Assembly (NCBI GenBank): GCA_031549085.1 | Contig: JAVBQL010000007.1 | Coordinates: forward strand, 124,001 to 188,000 | Origin: JAVBQL01 sp031549085 | GTDB lineage: Bacteria; Spirochaetota; GWE2-31-10; MWDO01 | Length of the DNA stretch: 64,000 nt | Reading direction: 5' to 3' | Shown here: piece after piece, positions 25,524 to 34,603 of the stretch | Numbering within the stretch: position 1 is the first letter of the stretch | Layout: each line of letters opens with the position of its first letter | Position numbers and translations under genes: made by a program | Notes under the pieces: generated by a model | Databases searched by the model: none | What the model was told of the DNA's origin: nothing | The model's input: only the letters and a program-made list of their open reading frames with translations

Positions 25524-26564
25524 TTATAATTTTTCAAATAATATTGAATATTCTTTATCTTCAATCTTTAATACAATATTATTTTCATTATGTGATACTA
25601 TCTCACTCTTCCCTATATCAAATTCTTTATGATGATTTGGACATAGTAGAATAATATTATTCCATAGTTCCCTTCCACCTTTTGATCTTGCTTTAATGTG
25701 GGCTGCCTCAACATATTTACTACCATCTTTTTTTATGATTGTTTTTCCACATATTTGACAATGAAACCCTCGCAATAGTTTTATCTTTGCTATATTTGAG
25801 TTATTTCTTTTATAGATTTTTCCATTAATTTGGATTTTATCATCATCATTATTTGTATTATTTAGTAATTCATTTATTAGTTCTTCTCTTGGTTTGTTTT
25901 TATAAATTTCTATTAATTCATTCTCTTCTAATTCATCAATATTCAATTTCCCAAAATAATACTCATAAATAGTTTTTAGCTTTATAAGTTTATTTTCTTT
26001 TGTTTTATCTTTTTGCAATTCATTTATCTCATCAAGAATTACCTCTTTTGCAAAATCAAATATTTTGAAATTTCCTCTATCTTTATATCTGAGACCAGCC
26101 TGTCCTACAAGTATTTTATTATCTCCATTTGAATATTTTTTTTTATATTTTTCATCATTTAAAGGAGTTGGAAACGGCATTGAAAAATCTATTTCTGCTT
26201 GTATATTTGCAATAAAACAATCATTTTCAAAACCTTCATAATTATAGTATCTGTTATCTTTAAGTTTATCTATTGTTGCTTTTCCATATACTCCAACAAT
26301 CTTTCCTATTTCTTTCGTTATATCTTTTGACCAAAATATTATTAAAGCATCACTAAGTGGTTTGGCTACTCCTCCTCTCATAAATCCTTGTATATATTTT
26401 TCATCATCTATCCCTTCTTTATCAAATTTAAAATTAAGTGATTCATGAGGTATATTATCTATATTTTCATTTAGATAAGAATATCCTGATTTATAATTAG
26501 TTTTATCGAAATCAGTCCACCCTTTTGAGTTCCATGCAATATCGACTAATACTATATTTTTTAT
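25524..26564 (-). CDS. HNH endonuclease-like protein with an atypical start
   Basis: The C-terminus is an HNH nuclease: CQICGK, EAAHIKARSKGG and NNIILLCPNHHKEFD supply the zinc cysteines and catalytic His residues. The N-terminus carries NIVLVDIAWNSKGW and a PHESLNFKFD stretch known at the start of such proteins, so the gene extends upstream of the first ATG (26381). The frame is open to 26600 but has no ATG, GTG or TTG there. GGGAGAG on the minus strand sits a few bases before an ATA at 26564, the best candidate start. It is 17 nt before lysS. It could be a stand-alone defence or repair nuclease, or have a damaged start. Confidence 0.7.
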   Translation of the reverse strand: MKNIVLVDIAWNSKGWTDFDKTNYKSGYSYLNENIDNIPHESLNFKFDKEGIDDEKYIQGFMRGGVAKPLSDALIIFWSKDITKEIGKIVGVYGKATIDKLKDNRYYNYEGFENDCFIANIQAEIDFSMPFPTPLNDEKYKKKYSNGDNKILVGQAGLRYKDRGNFKIFDFAKEVILDEINELQKDKTKENKLIKLKTIYEYYFGKLNIDELEENELIEIYKNKPREELINELLNNTNNDDDKIQINGKIYKRNNSNIAKIKLLRGFHCQICGKTIIKKDGSKYVEAAHIKARSKGGRELWNNIILLCPNHHKEFDIGKSEIVSHNENNIVLKIEDKEYSILFEKL

Positions 26565-26696
26565 AACACTCTCCCATGTTAAATAATGTATAGTTACTGT
26601 TTAAAATAAGTAATATTTTCTATTTGGTTATCACTATAAATTCATTTTCTCATAGGTAGTGAAAACAATAATAGAGAGTATACCAAATATATCCTT

Positions 26697-27842
26697 TTAA
26701 AAGAAATCCTCTTCATGTTTGTATTTGTTTTGAATATTTATAGGATTTGGCTTCCCATTTTCACCTTTTATCTTTCTAAACTCTTCCAAAATACGCTTTT
26801 CATCTTTATTAACAGATTTAGGAATTTCAATATCTATTTTTATGAAAAGATCACCCCTTTGGTTACTTTTGTCTAAATATGGGACACCATTACCTTTCAC
26901 CCTAAATATCTTTCCATTCTCTGTTCCTGCTGGGATTTTAAGTTTTATACTTTTTTTGTCTAAAGTATCAATAGTTATTTCATCACCCAATATTGCTTGG
27001 GTAAAGCTTATAGGAATCTCCATTATGAGATTATTCCCCTCCCTCATAAAGAAGTTGTGAGGCTTTATATTAAACTCTATATATAGATCCCCTGAAGGCA
27101 CACCAGCCTCACCTTCGTTACCCTCTCCACGCAGTACAATTCTTCTGCTGTCAGAGACGCCCGGTGGTACATGGATCTTTTTAGTTATACGTTTTAATAC
27201 CAGTCCATAGCCGCTGCATTGAGGACAAGGGTTTTCTACAATTTTTCCTTCGCCTTTACATCTGCCGCACACTGTGGATATCGAAAAGAGACCTTGACTT
27301 CTTCTTATCTGTCCAGTTCCATTACAATCTGGGCATGTAACTTTTTTTGATTTATCTTTTGAACCTGTTCCATCACATTGAGGACAGTGAACTTTTTTTT
27401 CATATGTTATCTCTGTCTCTTTTCCAAAGGCAGCCTCTTCTAGTGTTAATCTTAAACGGAAGAGAAGATCTTCACCCTTTCTATGTATGTTTTCAGAACG
27501 TCTGCTGCCGCCCCCTCCGAAGAATGATGAGAATATATCTTCAAATCCACCACCAAATATATCACTAAAATCAGCTCCAGCAAATGGATTTCCTCCCCCT
27601 GCTCCGCCTCCCATTCCCTCAAGGCCAGCATAGCCATATTGGTCATATATTTTTCTCTTGCTGTCATCTGCTAATATTGTGTATGCTTCAGTTGCCTCTT
27701 TGAATTTCTCTTCAGCCTCTTTGCTGCCGGGGTTTTTATCAGGGTGATACTGCATAGCAAGTTTTCTATATGCCTTTTTTATCTCATCTACAGTTGCGTT
27801 TTTTGCAACACCCAATATTTCATAACAGTCTCTCTTTGCCAT
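26697..27842 (-). CDS. dnaJ: Chaperone DnaJ (Hsp40)
   Basis: Co-chaperone of DnaK. J domain (1-65) with HPD in [12 protein letters not shown], Gly-rich region (75-115), four zinc-binding CxxCxGxG repeats ([32 protein letters not shown]) and the C-terminal substrate domain. 381 aa is typical. It lies 98 nt downstream of dnaK, with a hairpin between. Confidence 0.97.
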   Translation of the reverse strand: MAKRDCYEILGVAKNATVDEIKKAYRKLAMQYHPDKNPGSKEAEEKFKEATEAYTILADDSKRKIYDQYGYAGLEGMGGGAGGGNPFAGADFSDIFGGGFEDIFSSFFGGGGSRRSENIHRKGEDLLFRLRLTLEEAAFGKETEITYEKKVHCPQCDGTGSKDKSKKVTCPDCNGTGQIRRSQGLFSISTVCGRCKGEGKIVENPCPQCSGYGLVLKRITKKIHVPPGVSDSRRIVLRGEGNEGEAGVPSGDLYIEFNIKPHNFFMREGNNLIMEIPISFTQAILGDEITIDTLDKKSIKLKIPAGTENGKIFRVKGNGVPYLDKSNQRGDLFIKIDIEIPKSVNKDEKRILEEFRKIKGENGKPNPINIQNKYKHEEDFF

Positions 27843-27877
27843 ATACTTTTCTTTCTCTCCATATTTTAAGAAAAATA

Positions 27878-27903
27878 CTCTGCCTAAAAAATTTAAGGCA
27901 GAG
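27878..27903 (-). terminator. Hairpin between dnaK and dnaJ
   Basis: CTCTGCCT (27878-27885) pairs with AGGCAGAG (27896-27903). On the minus strand it is followed by TATTTTTC. It may partly end dnaK mRNA so that dnaJ is made in lower amount, or be a processing site. Confidence 0.6.
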
Positions 27904-27940
27904 CATCATCTTTTTTAAGAAATTATTATTTTTCTATACT

Positions 27941-29854
27941 CTATTTTTTGTCATCATCAACAACTTCATAGTCAGCATCTTCAACATCTTTTTTGTCGTT
28001 GTTGTTGCTGCCATTTCCACCGCCATTATCTTGCGGGTTTTGACCAGCCTCTGCTTGTTGATTTTTGTAGATCTCTTCTGCCAACTTGTAGCTTGCATTT
28101 TGCAATTCTTCTGTCTTTTTCTTTAAATCTTCTAAATCAGTGCCATTAAGAGCTACTTTTAGTTGTTCAATAGCATTTGTTATATTGTTTCTATCTGTTT
28201 CAGATACTTTTTCTCCATGCTCTTTAACAGATTTTTCAACTTGATATATCAGATTATCTGCGTTATTTTTTGCATCTGCTAGATCTTTAATTTTATTATC
28301 TTCAGCAGCATGCTCCTCTGCCTCTCTAACCATCTTCTTGATCTCTTCTTCAGTTAGGCCAGAGTTTGATTCTATTCTTATCTTTTGCTCTTTTCCAGTC
28401 CCCAAATCTTTAGCACTAACATTTAATATTCCATTTGCATCTATATCAAATATAACCTCAATTTGAGGTATTCCTCTTGCAGCTGGTGGAATATCGGTTA
28501 AATCAAATCTTCCAATAGTCTTATTTTGATTTGACATCTTTCTTTCACCTTGAAGAACATGGATAGATACAGCAGTCTGTCCATCAGCAGCAGTAGAGAA
28601 TATTTGCTTCTCTGTCTTTGGAATTGTTGTATTTTTTGGGATAAGAGTAGTCATTACTCCACCAAGAGTCTCAATTCCAAGGCTTAAAGGTGTAACATCT
28701 AATAAAAGAATATCTTTAACATCACCCTTTAGGATTCCTCCCTGTACAGCAGCTCCAATAGCAACAGCCTCATCTGGGTTAACAGATTTTGATGGCTCTT
28801 TACCAAAAAGATCTTTTACAATAGCCTGTATAGCAGGTATTCTTGTAGAACCACCAACTAGAATAACATCATCAATATCACCTGCAGTAAGCCCTGCATC
28901 TTTCAATGCAGTTTTACAAGGCTCTATTGTTTTTTTAAATAGATCACCACACATTTGTTCAAACTTAGCTTTTGTAAGTGTAATTTGAAGGTGCTTTGGT
29001 CCGCTTGCATCAGCAGTTATAAATGGAAGGTTGATATCTGTTGAGCCCTTGCTTGAGAGCTCTATCTTTGCCTTCTCTGATGCCTCTTTTAATCTTTGAA
29101 GAGCCATATTATCTTTGGATAGATCAATTCCAGATTGTGCTTTAAACTCTGTTATTAACCACTCTGTAATTTGTTGGTCGAAGTTGTCTCCACCTAAGTG
29201 AGTATCACCATTTGTAGATCTAACCTCAAATACACCATCACCTATCTCTAATATAGAGATATCAAATGTACCACCACCTAGGTCATATACAGCTATCTTT
29301 CCCTCTTTTTTCTTGTCAAGTCCATAAGCAAGAGCTGCCGCTGTTGGTTCATTTATTATTCTCTTTACCTCAAGCCCTGCGATTCTTCCTGCATCTTTTG
29401 TTGCTTGTCTTTGAGCATCATTGAAGTAGGCAGGGACTGTAACAACAGCCTCAGTAACAGTCTCTCCAAGATATGCCTCTGCAGTTGCTTTCATTTTTTG
29501 CAATATTGCAGCACTAATCTCTGGAGGAGAGTACTCCTTATCATTAATTTTTACTCTTGCATCTCCATTAGATCCCTTAACTATATCATAAGGGATATAT
29601 TTTGTCTCAACACCAACCTCTTCAAATCTTCTACCCATAAACCTCTTTATAGAGTAGATCGTATTTTTAGGGTTTGTAATCATTTGGTTTTTAGCAGGTT
29701 GTCCAACCAATCTTTCGCCTTTTGATGTAAATGCAACCACTGAAGGTGTAGTTCTCTGCCCCTCAGCGTTGGTAATTACGATTGGCTCTGTACCCTCCAT
29801 TACCGCAACACATGAATTTGTAGTACCTAAATCGATTCCAATAATTTTGCTCAT
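27941..29854 (-). CDS. dnaK: Chaperone DnaK (Hsp70)
   Basis: 637 aa. ATPase domain opens with [19 protein letters not shown] and contains [20 protein letters not shown] and the phosphate loop [13 protein letters not shown]; the linker region [16 protein letters not shown] starts the substrate domain, and the tail is Gly/Asn/Asp-rich, ending [15 protein letters not shown] precedes the ATG. Gene order on the minus strand is unknown ORF, grpE, dnaK, dnaJ. I see no CIRCE element upstream, so heat-shock control may use another system. Confidence 0.98.
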   Translation of the reverse strand: MSKIIGIDLGTTNSCVAVMEGTEPIVITNAEGQRTTPSVVAFTSKGERLVGQPAKNQMITNPKNTIYSIKRFMGRRFEEVGVETKYIPYDIVKGSNGDARVKINDKEYSPPEISAAILQKMKATAEAYLGETVTEAVVTVPAYFNDAQRQATKDAGRIAGLEVKRIINEPTAAALAYGLDKKKEGKIAVYDLGGGTFDISILEIGDGVFEVRSTNGDTHLGGDNFDQQITEWLITEFKAQSGIDLSKDNMALQRLKEASEKAKIELSSKGSTDINLPFITADASGPKHLQITLTKAKFEQMCGDLFKKTIEPCKTALKDAGLTAGDIDDVILVGGSTRIPAIQAIVKDLFGKEPSKSVNPDEAVAIGAAVQGGILKGDVKDILLLDVTPLSLGIETLGGVMTTLIPKNTTIPKTEKQIFSTAADGQTAVSIHVLQGERKMSNQNKTIGRFDLTDIPPAARGIPQIEVIFDIDANGILNVSAKDLGTGKEQKIRIESNSGLTEEEIKKMVREAEEHAAEDNKIKDLADAKNNADNLIYQVEKSVKEHGEKVSETDRNNITNAIEQLKVALNGTDLEDLKKKTEELQNASYKLAEEIYKNQQAEAGQNPQDNGGGNGSNNNDKKDVEDADYEVVDDDKK

Positions 29855-29903
29855 AATTTAAACTCCTTGGTTTTTATTCTAAATGTTTTTATTTCCTAAT
29901 AAT

Positions 29904-30542
29904 TTATCGAGGCTTATTTACTTTAACCTCTGCTGGGCGCACTATTCTGTCATGTAGTTTATAACCGCTTCTAAATACCTCTCCAATAGTCTCATTGTCA
30001 AAGTCGCCCTCTGTCATGCTTATAGCATTGTGGATATTTGGGTCAAACTCTTCTCCCACCTCTCCATACTTTTCAACGCCATATTTTTTAAATAGAAGAT
30101 CTTGAAATTGTTTTTCAATCATTTCAATACCTTGTATGAAGCTCTCTAATGTAGGATTTGATGTTTTTCCAATAGTTGTTGCTCTCTCAAAATCGTCTAA
30201 AACAGTGAGAAGATCTGCTATTATATTAAAATTAGAATATTTTAGAGAATCTTGTCTCTCTTGAATAAATCTTTTCCTTGTATTCTCTATATCAGCCAAT
30301 GCTCTTCTGTATCTGTCTAGATATTCAGTTGATTCTTTCTCTTTCTCTGTTATAATTTCGTTAAGTTTTCTCTCTTCAGAGAGGAGTTTTATATACTCTT
30401 TTATAATCTCCTCTTTTTCCATTCCCTCAAGCATCTCTACCTCAGCCTGAAATTTTTTCTTATGTTTCTCTTTGTGATGATGTGAAGAGATATCATCTTT
30501 CTCCTCTTTGTTATTTTCATTATCAGTTTTATTCATAGTCAT
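29904..30542 (-). CDS. grpE: Nucleotide exchange factor GrpE
   Basis: 212 aa. A polar, His/Lys-rich N-terminus (SSHHHKEKHKKKF), a long coiled coil (about 45-100) with YLDRYRRALADIENTRKR, and a C-terminal beta domain with YGEVGEEFDPNIHNAISM and SGYKLHDRIVRPAEVKV. AGGAG precedes two nearby ATGs (30542 and 30536), so the start is uncertain by two codons. It opens ADP-bound DnaK and lies 49 nt upstream of dnaK. Confidence 0.96.
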   Translation of the reverse strand: MTMNKTDNENNKEEKDDISSHHHKEKHKKKFQAEVEMLEGMEKEEIIKEYIKLLSEERKLNEIITEKEKESTEYLDRYRRALADIENTRKRFIQERQDSLKYSNFNIIADLLTVLDDFERATTIGKTSNPTLESFIQGIEMIEKQFQDLLFKKYGVEKYGEVGEEFDPNIHNAISMTEGDFDNETIGEVFRSGYKLHDRIVRPAEVKVNKPR

Positions 30543-30628
30543 GAGGCTCCTAAACCCTGTTTTTATTTAGCTGTTGCTAATGTAATAAAGAATTGTCAAT
30601 ATGTCAATAATTTAAAAAACCAAAATAG

Positions 30629-31030
30629 TTATATATCTTCAAATATTTTATAGTCAGTTTTGTATATAGCATGGTCTAGTACTAGGTGAAAAGCCAGCCA
30701 CTCATTGACTTGCTTTAGGTATGGATTTGCTTTTAGTTCTCTCTCTCTATCTTTTAAATATAATGGTTTTTTTAAAATAATCCAAAAGCCAAGATAAGAG
30801 ACTACATCTTTTTTATTTTCACCGCCAACTTTATAAAAATCTTTTATGCGGTTGATATCAGAAAAGTAGTCGACAATCAATTCAAGCACCATTCTCTCGT
30901 CAACAGAGACCAACTCTTCAAGACTTCTTTCAGATACAAAGTTATATATTTTGTCCAACAGAAATGAGTACCTTAAATCAATTTTCTCTTTACCGAATGT
31001 TTTGATTGCCTCTTTGTAATCTCTTTTCAA
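30629..31030 (-). CDS. Conserved-looking hypothetical protein at the head of the grpE-dnaK-dnaJ cluster
   Basis: 133 aa, mostly alpha-helical and charged (MKRDYKEAIKTFGKEKIDL...NEWLAFHLVLDHAIYKTDY). It starts with TTG, supported by AAGGA at good distance. It ends 86 nt upstream of grpE on the same strand, the position where many bacteria carry hrcA, but it is far too short for HrcA and shows no winged helix. No family is recognised. Confidence 0.65.
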   Translation of the reverse strand: MKRDYKEAIKTFGKEKIDLRYSFLLDKIYNFVSERSLEELVSVDERMVLELIVDYFSDINRIKDFYKVGGENKKDVVSYLGFWIILKKPLYLKDRERELKANPYLKQVNEWLAFHLVLDHAIYKTDYKIFEDI

Positions 31031-31283
31031 AGTAAGTCCTTTTTAAGGAATTATATAGTAATTTAAACCTTAATAAAAAGGTTATTGATAATATTAATTC
31101 AACAAATATCTATTATAACATATTATAACAACATATATATAAAATATTAACACAAAATTAAACTTTAAACAACGAAATTTATCAAAAAAAGAGCCCATAT
31201 ATCCAAAAAAACTGCCATTAAATATTAAATAATATATTTTTTTAAAAATAGAACAAAATAAAGAAAAATATTGAAATTTTCTA

Positions 31284-31312
31284 TTGACTGAAATTTATAA
31301 ATATTCTATACA
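31284..31312 (+). promoter_or_regulatory. Sigma-70-type promoter in the 0.9-kb gap
   Basis: TTGACT (31284-31289), a 17-nt spacer and TATACA (31307-31312). It predicts a start near 31319, exactly at the left edge of the structured segment. The 250 nt to its left (31031-31283) is AT-rich, and I see nothing else there. Confidence 0.6.
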
Positions 31313-31318
31313 TCTTAA

Positions 31319-31683
31319 GCGTTGATACTAAAAAGCTAATGCTTAATAAAAAACGCAGCGACTGTATCGTAAAGAGTAGTTTTTTGGGGGGGGGTATTCA
31401 CTACTGTTAAACGGTAACATATTCGCTGCGTAAAAGTATTATAGATATTATTATCTTAACTTTACCGCTAAATCTTAATTGATTTTTATCAAAAAGTCAA
31501 ATTTTTTACTTTCAATCACCTTTTTAAGAGGGCATACTTACTCATTTTTTTCAATAATTTTTTTATACAGGTCAAATATTGTTATATTTATGCAAATTTT
31601 TTGAATAGATAGCATATATATTTATATCAAAACCCATTTTTTAGAGCTAAATATCCTTTGATTGCCATTTTTAATGGCTTTTT
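31319..31683 (+). ncRNA. Candidate structured RNA of unknown class
   Basis: Between a consensus promoter and a terminator hairpin with no ORF. Near the start TTAAGCGTT pairs with AATGCTTAA (31315-31323 with 31337-31345, one G-U). Next a 9-bp helix ACGCAGCGA (31353-31361) with TCGCTGCGT (31423-31431) encloses AGTAGT/ACTACT (31375-31380 with 31400-31405) and GTTA/TAAC (31406-31409 with 31415-31418), like a junction. A run of nine G (31386-31394) lies in the first loop. Motifs of RNase P, tmRNA, SRP RNA and 6S RNA were not found. The 31440-31660 part is AT-rich and less ordered, so the RNA may be shorter. Confidence 0.5.
31664..31683 (+). terminator. Small terminator-like hairpin
   Basis: GCCATT (31664-31669) pairs with AATGGC (31673-31678), followed by TTTTT. 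It could end the RNA started at 31319. Just downstream (about 31700-31750) the motif TTTTTTTGAATT is repeated three times, an AT-rich direct repeat before the next promoter. Confidence 0.55.
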
Positions 31684-31789
31684 GATTGATATTTCTATGT
31701 TTTTGAATTTTTTTTGAATTTAAATTTATTTTTTTGAATTTTTTTTGTTAAATCAAGATAATATTGAATGGTTAATAGTGAAATAAACT

Positions 31790-31818
31790 TTGACAAATAG
31801 CTTCTCTTTTATTATATT
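31790..31818 (+). promoter_or_regulatory. Sigma-70-type promoter of the DUF1858 gene
   Basis: TTGACA (31790-31795), 17 nt, then TATATT (31813-31818). It lies about 120 nt before the ATG at 31944, giving a leader of roughly 120 nt. Confidence 0.65.
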
Positions 31819-31943
31819 TTTTATTATAATAGATTTCATAGTTTATTTTGGATAAAAATGTAGGCGCTCTTTTCAAAAAAGCAGGTTTCTTTTATTTTAA
31901 TAATAAATTATTATAACTTACTTAATTATATTTGGAGGTTTTT

Positions 31944-32147
31944 ATGAGTAAAATAACAAAAGATATGAATCTAAAGGATCTATTAAATAGTTTTCCACAA
32001 AGTGCAAGGGTTTTTGCAGCTTATGGAATAGGATGCCTTGGCTGTTCAATGGCTAATTTTGAAACTATAGAGCAAGGTATTACTGCTCATGGCATCAATA
32101 TTGATGAGTTTATGAAAGATCTAAATGATTTTGTTGAAGCAAATTAA
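31944..32147 (+). CDS. DUF1858 / hybrid-cluster-associated redox disulfide protein
   Basis: 67 aa. MNLKDLLNSFPQSARVFAAY followed by GIGCLGCSMANFETIEQG; the C-x-x-C pair (Cys31, Cys34) and length match DUF1858 proteins, which often occur with hybrid cluster (prismane) proteins and are thought to do thiol-disulfide or metal chemistry. The start is ATG 31944 with GGAGG 5 nt upstream. No hybrid cluster gene is in the window. It has its own promoter and a hairpin after it. Confidence 0.85.
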   Translation: MSKITKDMNLKDLLNSFPQSARVFAAYGIGCLGCSMANFETIEQGITAHGINIDEFMKDLNDFVEAN

Positions 32148-32170
32148 TTTTGTATAATTCTAATTTATAA

Positions 32171-32205
32171 GGATGGTTATTATTTTTAATGCCATCCATT
32201 TTTTT
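32171..32205 (+). terminator. Terminator-like hairpin after the DUF1858 gene
   Basis: GGATGG (32171-32176) pairs with CCATCC (32192-32197), with ATTA/TAAT extending the stem inside, followed by A and seven T. An ATG at 32189 that could start the next gene lies inside this hairpin, which argues for the ATG at 32210 instead. Confidence 0.6.
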
Positions 32206-32209
32206 AATT

Positions 32210-33214
32210 ATGTCAAGAACTTTATTTTATAATTTTATTCTATTTTTTATAATATTCTCTCTTCTCTCATGCAAGACAACGCCTATTGTCTATGATGGCA
32301 CTATAAATGCAAAAAATCGGGAGATTGTCTTAATCAATGTACTGATAGAAAATAAGAGGTATGAAGAGGCTGAAAGTAAAATAAGAGAAAATATACTTAT
32401 TTATCCAAAGAGTGTAGATTTTCCGATGCTTTTGGGTTGGCTCTTTTTGATACAGCATAAATATAATGAAAGCGAAGCTGCATTTAATCAAGTTCTTGAT
32501 ACTCAAAAAAATATTCCACTGGTATATTTGGGATTAGCAAAGATTTCAAGATTCAAAAATAGTATTGATAATGCCTTCTATTATGTTGATAAGGGGCTTA
32601 AATACTCAAGAAGCATACCAGAGCTCTTTTTAGAGAGGGGAATACTCTTTTATCAAACAAACCAGAACAGAAAAGCAATAAATGATTTTAATACTGTTTT
32701 AATATTGGACTATAAAAATATTGAAGCCTCACTTTATAAATATTTGATTCTCCTATCAGAGGGGGAAGAGATCGATTCTATAAAGCACTATTGGGAGAAG
32801 GTTCTGGAGGCAACTCCTCTTGAAGAGTACTATTTTTTATATCATGCAGATGTCCTATCAAAGAGAGAGGACTATCTTTTGGCTGATGGTGTATTGATGC
32901 AGGGGCTATCATATTTTCCAAATGGGGTCTACCTATTAAATAGCTATGCCTATTTTTTATATGAAAACTATACAAGGGCTATTGATAGTGATGAAAAATA
33001 TGAGATTCTAAAAAATGCCTTTATTAATATAGAAAAGTGTATAAAAATTGCAGAGGAGAATAATCTTTTAGAGCCCTATTTTTTGGATACCTATTTTTTA
33101 ATTCTTGAAGCCAAGGGTGAAAAAGATACAGTAAAAAACACATTAAGAAAATATATCTATCTCTATCCTGACTCTATCTATTTAATAGAGTGGACTAAAA
33201 AATATGGTTTATAA
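32210..33214 (+). CDS. TPR-repeat lipoprotein
   Basis: About 334 aa. Signal peptide with lipobox IFSLLSC, then helical pairs with TPR spacing such as RYEEAESKIRENILIYPKSV, KYNESEAAFNQVLDTQKNIP and NRKAINDFNTVLILDYKNIE, running to the C-terminus. TPR lipoproteins usually scaffold envelope complexes. No clear ribosome-binding site; a start at 32189 is possible but lies within a hairpin. The next lipoprotein gene starts 138 nt later. Confidence 0.75.
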   Translation: MSRTLFYNFILFFIIFSLLSCKTTPIVYDGTINAKNREIVLINVLIENKRYEEAESKIRENILIYPKSVDFPMLLGWLFLIQHKYNESEAAFNQVLDTQKNIPLVYLGLAKISRFKNSIDNAFYYVDKGLKYSRSIPELFLERGILFYQTNQNRKAINDFNTVLILDYKNIEASLYKYLILLSEGEEIDSIKHYWEKVLEATPLEEYYFLYHADVLSKREDYLLADGVLMQGLSYFPNGVYLLNSYAYFLYENYTRAIDSDEKYEILKNAFINIEKCIKIAEENNLLEPYFLDTYFLILEAKGEKDTVKNTLRKYIYLYPDSIYLIEWTKKYGL

Positions 33215-33352
33215 AACTATCGTTTATTATTTTTACTAGGTTAATTTGACTCTCATATCTATAAAACGAAATATGGAAAAATATCATTGTAATTTAATAT
33301 TATTTATAGTAGTTATATTTATGATACTCTTTACTTTATAAGGTCGTTAATT

Positions 33353-34603
33353 TTGAAAATTAGAAACCTCTTTTTTATAATATTGTTGGCTATTTTTTCA
33401 CTCTCTTCATGTGTTATGCCAAAAAAATCGCTTATGAGAATAGCCTTTAAGATGAAAATAGGCTATGGTGAAAATGAGATAGGTTTTATTGCTGATAACA
33501 TGGTCTCAAGAAACATTGTTAATATCACATATCAACATGGTTTTTACTATATATCAGATGCTGTTAATAACAAAATATTAAAGACTACTGAAAAGGGAAA
33601 TCCATTAATGATAATATACAACAAGGATTTTAATCCAACTCTTAAACCAACAAGGCACTATGATTCAGAAAATAGTGGAAATGGTAACGAAGAGGAGAGC
33701 AGAATTATATATACAAAGCTCTATTCAGAGTATCCTGTCTATTCACCATCATTGGTTACAGCAGACTTAAATAAAAACATATATTTTGTAAATGCCCACC
33801 CATCATACAAGAAGATGGACGAGTTTGGTGCTATATATGAGCAATTGATATTAAAATTTAATAACAATGGCGAATTTCAATATGATATTGGTAAGAATGG
33901 TCAATCAACAGCACCTTTTGGTGATATTGTGAGTATAATGGTTGATGAAAACGACAATCTTTTGGTTATGGAAAATGAAGAGAGCGCTATTGTTGCTTAT
34001 AAGTTTTCTTCTAATGGAAACCTCCTAAAAAAGAGTATAGTAAGTAGAAGCAACATTCCTCTTAACGCAAAAGAGACTGATTATATCCCATATATGATAG
34101 ATGCGAAGTTTGGCTATTCTGAAGACATACTATATATAACAGCTCAGATGATAAAAGAGATTAATGAAAATGACAATATAAGCTATGACAGTATCTATGA
34201 GAGGATTTTTAAATATCATCTTGGAGATGATAAATATGAGAAGGCACTCTTTAGAATAAATCCACAGTTTATTGATGTTGCAAAGGTTGTGTCGGAGAGG
34301 CCAGATCTTAAGGATATACTTGGGGATAAACAGAAGATAGCAAAGCCTTTTGATAATTTTCTGGGAGTTGATATCAATAACTATATCTATTTTTCTCAAA
34401 AAGACCCGCTCTATGCTTTGGCTGATAATATATACAATGAGAGTCTTATAATATATGATCAAAACGGAAGAATGATAAATAATTTCTCTGTAAGATATCC
34501 AAGCGATACCACCTATGTATCCTCTATGTTTTTCTCGGAATCTGGTATCATCTACTCTTACTATATAAAAGATGGAGAGGTTAGCTTTGTTGTCATTAAC
34601 TAA
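33353..34603 (+). CDS. Lipoprotein, possible beta-propeller
   Basis: 416 aa. Begins with TTG (AAGG at about 11 nt upstream, no nearby ATG). Lipobox FSLSSC (Cys20). The mature part has repeated segments of the type 'yyISDAVNNKILK', 'NIYFVNAHPSYKK', 'NDNLLVMENEESAIVAYKF' and 'NNYIYFSQKDPLYAL', which look like NHL/six-bladed propeller blades. It overlaps nnr by 32 nt. The specific function is unknown. Confidence 0.7.
   Translation: MKIRNLFFIILLAIFSLSSCVMPKKSLMRIAFKMKIGYGENEIGFIADNMVSRNIVNITYQHGFYYISDAVNNKILKTTEKGNPLMIIYNKDFNPTLKPTRHYDSENSGNGNEEESRIIYTKLYSEYPVYSPSLVTADLNKNIYFVNAHPSYKKMDEFGAIYEQLILKFNNNGEFQYDIGKNGQSTAPFGDIVSIMVDENDNLLVMENEESAIVAYKFSSNGNLLKKSIVSRSNIPLNAKETDYIPYMIDAKFGYSEDILYITAQMIKEINENDNISYDSIYERIFKYHLGDDKYEKALFRINPQFIDVAKVVSERPDLKDILGDKQKIAKPFDNFLGVDINNYIYFSQKDPLYALADNIYNESLIIYDQNGRMINNFSVRYPSDTTYVSSMFFSESGIIYSYYIKDGEVSFVVIN

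Noticed and set aside
30543..30628. CIRCE heat-shock operator upstream of grpE
   Set aside because: No TTAGCACTC-N9-GAGTGCTAA or close variant occurs here or upstream of 31030.
31319..31683. RNase P RNA, tmRNA, SRP RNA or 6S RNA
   Set aside because: The conserved segments I would expect (such as the P4 region of RNase P or the tRNA-like ends of tmRNA) are not visible.
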